Below are positions 13,401-15,340 of a stretch of 15,340 nucleotides of DNA, one piece after another. The notes under the pieces are model-generated. The model searched no databases. It saw only the letters and a program-made list of their open reading frames with translations, and was not told the origin of the DNA. Within the stretch, counting starts at the first letter, position 1; each line of letters opens with the position of its first letter. The position numbers and the translations under genes were made by a program. Source of the stretch: Patescibacteria group bacterium UBA5738 (lineage in GTDB: Bacteria > Patescibacteriota > Minisyncoccia > Minisyncoccales > UBA5738); the NCBI GenBank assembly GCA_002419295.1, contig DIFW01000020.1, forward strand, positions 1 to 15,340, in the 5' to 3' direction.

Positions 13401-13428
13401 TTGACAAGAATGGTTTAATGGCAATAAT
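13401..13428 (+). promoter_or_regulatory. Promoter of the DUF5678-like/protease unit
   Basis: TTGACA (13401-13406), 16 bp, AATAAT (13423-13428, 5/6). Transcription would start at about 13435, the A of the ATG, so a leaderless mRNA is expected. The -35 abuts the repeat hairpin. Confidence 0.65.
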
Positions 13429-13434
13429 TAAATC

Positions 13435-13707
13435 ATGGAATACAAATTGCCGTCAAAATTAAAAATGCATGGATTGGTTGTCGCCGGGGAAAAAATTTAT
13501 AAGCGGATAAAATCGCGATATGAACCAAAATATAATGGAAAGGTTTTGGCGATTGAGCCGCAAAGCGGCCAAGTTTATTTGGGCAAAACCCCGCTTGAAG
13601 CAATGATGCTGGCGAAAAAAAAACAACCCGATAAAATGTTCTACATTATGCGAATTGGTTTTGACGCGGTTTATTCAATGGGTGGAATTACGCAAGAAAA
13701 TAATTAA
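13435..13707 (+). CDS. DUF5678-like hypothetical protein, 90 aa
   Basis: A small soluble basic protein. The middle, KYNGKVLAIEPQSGQVYLGK followed by TPLEAMMLAKKKQPDKMFYI, has the pattern I associate with DUF5678: 'G.x.vAi...g.v...g.s..eA...a....p'. It ends RIGFDAVYSMGG. The assignment is from memory of the pattern, not a search. It is the first gene of a two-gene unit with an aspartic protease 18 bp downstream, an arrangement I recall from other bacteria and archaea. No Shine-Dalgarno; the ATG coincides with the predicted transcription start. Function is unknown; a substrate, inhibitor or partner of the protease is possible. Confidence 0.75.
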   Translation: MEYKLPSKLKMHGLVVAGEKIYKRIKSRYEPKYNGKVLAIEPQSGQVYLGKTPLEAMMLAKKKQPDKMFYIMRIGFDAVYSMGGITQENN

Positions 13708-13725
13708 AAATTCTAATCATTCTTT

Positions 13726-14091
13726 ATGAAAGGGCTGTTTGTTGACGATTTTCCCGCCATTAAAATTGTTATCAGCTGGAACCAAAAAACATTGGCGCCG
13801 ATCATGATTTTGGACACCGGATTTAACGGCGATTTGCAAATAACGCCGGCAATGGCGCAGGAATTAAAATTGGAAATAGCCGGACAAATAAAATCAAAAA
13901 TTGCCAGCGGCCAAAATATTGAATTTCCGATGGCATACGCAATTTCGGCATTTGAAAATTTATCGGAATATGTTGATGTTTTAATCTCCGATAATCCACC
14001 GCTAGTTGGAATGGGTTTTTTGAAAAAATTCGGATGCAAGGCGATTATTGATTGTAAAAATAAAAATTTTACTTTGAAAAAAGGTGAATAA
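13726..14091 (+). CDS. Clan AA retropepsin-like aspartic protease
   Basis: A 121-aa single-domain protein with the retroviral-type aspartic protease pattern. The catalytic motif DTGFNGDL (Asp31) follows the hydrophobic strand LAPIMIL, and TPAMAQELKL comes after it. A later strand-turn LVGMGFLKKFGCKAIIDCKN matches the conserved 'hhGhhhh..f....D' second half. Such proteins act as homodimers, each giving one Asp. No signal peptide or TM anchor is present, so it should be cytoplasmic. It lies 18 bp after the DUF5678-like gene on the same strand and probably shares its mRNA. No Shine-Dalgarno before ATG 13726. Substrate unknown. Confidence 0.8.
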   Translation: MKGLFVDDFPAIKIVISWNQKTLAPIMILDTGFNGDLQITPAMAQELKLEIAGQIKSKIASGQNIEFPMAYAISAFENLSEYVDVLISDNPPLVGMGFLKKFGCKAIIDCKNKNFTLKKGE

Positions 14092-14100
14092 CCGCATTCA

Positions 14101-14128
14101 TTGACAAGCCCAAAATATCGGTTAAGAT
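14101..14128 (+). promoter_or_regulatory. Promoter of the hydrophobic peptide gene
   Basis: TTGACA (14101-14106), 16 bp, TAAGAT (14123-14128, 4/6). The block around the -35, CCGCATTCAT-TGACAAG, also occurs at 13386-13408 with 6 bp more between its halves, which suggests a shared origin. Confidence 0.5.
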
Positions 14129-14177
14129 GGGACACAGAAAATTACATTGCCTGAACCGCTAAAAAGGAGGCGAAAAA

Positions 14178-14288
14178 ATAATAAGAATTTTAGATGCGGT
14201 TGACGCCGCATCGGAAAATATGGAATCCATTATAACGGTAATTGGATTCTTGGGAGCTATTTTATTATTATCATCAATAATAATTTAG
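14178..14288 (+). CDS. Hydrophobic small peptide with non-standard start, up to 36 aa
   Basis: A frame open from 14163 encodes IRILDAVDAASEN, then MESIITVIGFLGAILLLSSI and a short Ile end: an acidic-amphipathic N-terminus and one membrane helix. AAGGAGG (14164-14170) is a perfect Shine-Dalgarno, yet the codon at the right distance (14178, 7 nt) is ATA, followed by ATA and AGA. The first ATG in frame is at 14220, 49 nt from the Shine-Dalgarno, and gives 22 aa. Either ATA (or ATT 14187) serves as start, or the sequence has lost a start codon. A promoter lies upstream and a weak hairpin with T-run downstream. No family recognised. Confidence 0.45.
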   Translation: MIRILDAVDAASENMESIITVIGFLGAILLLSSIII

Positions 14289-14300
14289 CTCAGTATTAAT

Positions 14301-14329
14301 GTTGCATTTTACCTTTTTTGCAACTTTTT
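14301..14329 (+). terminator. Weak intrinsic terminator
   Basis: GTTGCA (14301-14306) pairs with TGCAAC (14319-14324) over a 12-nt loop and is followed by TTTTT (14325-14329). It lies 13 nt after the hydrophobic peptide frame. Confidence 0.5.
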
Positions 14330-14393
14330 CTCTCAAATTTCTTCAAAAGATTGGAAAAATTTGACAGGAAAAACACACGGCTTGCCGGTTGTA

Positions 14394-14422
14394 TTGACAT
14401 CGGATTTAAAAAAAGGTAAGCT
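14394..14422 (+). promoter_or_regulatory. Promoter of the Cys-rich peptide gene
   Basis: An exact TTGACA (14394-14399) with TAAGCT (14417-14422, 3/6) 17 bp later. The leader to the ATG at 14452 would be about 23 nt. The -10 is poor, so confidence rests on the -35 and the gene behind it. Confidence 0.45.
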
Positions 14423-14451
14423 GTCATTGTTGCCGAATTAATCACAAAAAG

Positions 14452-14547
14452 ATGGCGGACAAAAAAGCACCTGCAAAAAAGACCGACAAGAAAAAAGCCG
14501 CGCCCAAAGTTTGCGCTTGCGATTGCAATTGTTGCCCGAGCAAGTAA
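14452..14547 (+). CDS. Lys-rich, Cys-rich 31-aa peptide (metal-binding candidate)
   Basis: A tiny gene with two parts: a Lys/Ala/Pro/Asp tail (MADKKAPAKKTDKKKAAPK, residues 1-19), like the basic tails of nucleic-acid-binding proteins, and a Cys cluster VCACDCNCCPSK with Cys at 21, 23, 25, 27 and 28 (CxCxCxCC). Five thiols in eight residues suggest Zn or Cu binding, as in metallothioneins, or redox chemistry. The composition is far from random and the reading frame is clean to TAA. A TTGACA-based promoter lies upstream. No strong Shine-Dalgarno (AAAAAG only), and no terminator before the rRNA leader. It lies about 270 bp before 16S rRNA on the same strand. I recognise no family. Confidence 0.6.
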   Translation: MADKKAPAKKTDKKKAAPKVCACDCNCCPSK

Positions 14548-14611
14548 AGGTTTTGGCGAAAAGTTAATGGCAAGAAAAAAGTCATAATAAATTGTATGAT
14601 ATTATGATTTT

Positions 14612-14639
14612 TTGTTTGTTTTTAACAAATAGTTATAAT
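14612..14639 (+). promoter_or_regulatory. Candidate rRNA operon promoter
   Basis: An exact TATAAT (14634-14639) with TTGTTT (14612-14617, 3/6) 16 bp upstream in an A/T-rich stretch. Transcription would start near 14646 and give a leader of about 170 nt before 16S rRNA. Confidence 0.5.
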
Positions 14640-14646
14640 TGCCAAA

Positions 14647-14697
14647 GGGGTGACCGAGCGCGAGCGAGGAAATCCCGAAGCGAGCACGCCGAGGGGA
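14647..14697. repeat. GC-rich, one-sided GAGCG/GAAGCGAGC repeat patch
   Basis: A run rich in G, A and C and nearly free of T, made of irregular GAGCG, GAGCGAGG and GAAGCGAGC units, ends in GAGGGG. It contrasts sharply with the A/T-rich flanks. It has little self-complementarity. It begins at the predicted rRNA transcription start, so it would be the 5' end of the pre-rRNA leader. Confidence 0.5.
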
Positions 14698-14719
14698 AAG
14701 AACTTCTAAAATTAAATAG

Positions 14720-14779
14720 CGAAAAATTTCTTTTTTCCACGGAAATTTTTCGTGAGCCAAAAGCGTATGCGCTTTAACA
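14720..14779 (+). promoter_or_regulatory. rRNA leader: 11-bp hairpin and boxA-like antitermination element
   Basis: CGAAAAATTTC (14720-14730) and GAAATTTTTCG (14742-14752) form a perfect 11-bp stem, in the position of a boxB-like hairpin. Downstream, TGCGCTTTAACA (14768-14779) matches the rRNA boxA consensus TGCTCTTTAACA at 11 of 12 bases. The boxA also overlaps a small stem AAAGCG/CGCTTT (14760-14775). BoxA binds NusB-S10 to keep RNA polymerase from terminating in rRNA. Confidence 0.65.
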
Positions 14780-14818
14780 AAAGCATACAAAGAATTTTTT
14801 GAAGTTGTCTTGGACTCT

Positions 14819-15340
<522 letters not shown>

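Noticed and set aside
14647..14697. tRNA gene before 16S
   Set aside because: No acceptor stem, TpsiC arm or CCA pattern; the run is one-sided in composition and does not fold.
14592..14777. 61-codon ORF in the rRNA leader (Arg/Ala/Lys-rich)
   Set aside because: It runs through the predicted rRNA promoter, the GC-rich patch, the hairpin and boxA; its composition reflects the repeat.

Overview
The window looks like a chromosomal segment of a Candidate Phyla Radiation (Patescibacteria, probably Parcubacteria-like) bacterium. The case rests on the 16S rRNA 5' end, which has a diverged 27F site, a GTGGATAAGGCATGCAAG block and a strongly expanded V1 hairpin. A minimal UvrC, very short leaders and many tiny transcription units fit that picture. 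The taxonomy is inferred from the sequence without a database search.

Layout. 1-810: the 3' part of a Ca2+/cation antiporter gene that enters from upstream. 825-7246: a nucleotide excision repair locus with uvrB and uvrC on the minus strand and uvrA divergent on the plus strand. UvrC is a short form, and two palindromic repeats are inserted in frame in it. A 46-codon gene with its own promoter and terminator sits between uvrB and uvrC. 7312-9205: a small membrane protein, rmuC and rplU (bL21), each with promoter or terminator signals.

9219-11750 is an accessory block. It holds a hicBA toxin-antitoxin pair, a divergent alpha/beta-hydrolase gene whose near-perfect promoter stands back to back with that of hicBA, a mntA-hepT toxin-antitoxin pair between two ~95-bp direct repeats, and a 33-codon membrane-peptide gene ending in a UNCG-loop terminator. 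11819-13198 is the replicative helicase gene dnaB on the minus strand. Upstream of it lie two palindromic GTAGGGGCGA-type repeats. A two-gene unit follows: a DUF5678-like protein and a clan AA aspartic protease.

14092-14818 holds two more tiny candidate genes: a hydrophobic peptide with a perfect Shine-Dalgarno but no standard start codon next to it, and a Lys-rich, Cys-rich 31-residue peptide. The rRNA leader comes next, with a TATAAT box, an 11-bp hairpin and a boxA-like element. The 16S gene starts near 14819 and runs off the end.

The housekeeping genes cover DNA repair, recombination, replication and translation. The most unusual features are the coding palindromes in uvrC, the four self-contained mini-genes, the shared promoter region of hicBA and the hydrolase, the repeat-bounded mntA-hepT cassette and the 157-nt V1 hairpin in 16S rRNA. 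Several -10 boxes lie so close to ATG codons that leaderless translation is likely. No tRNA, CRISPR array, transposase or integrase was recognised.
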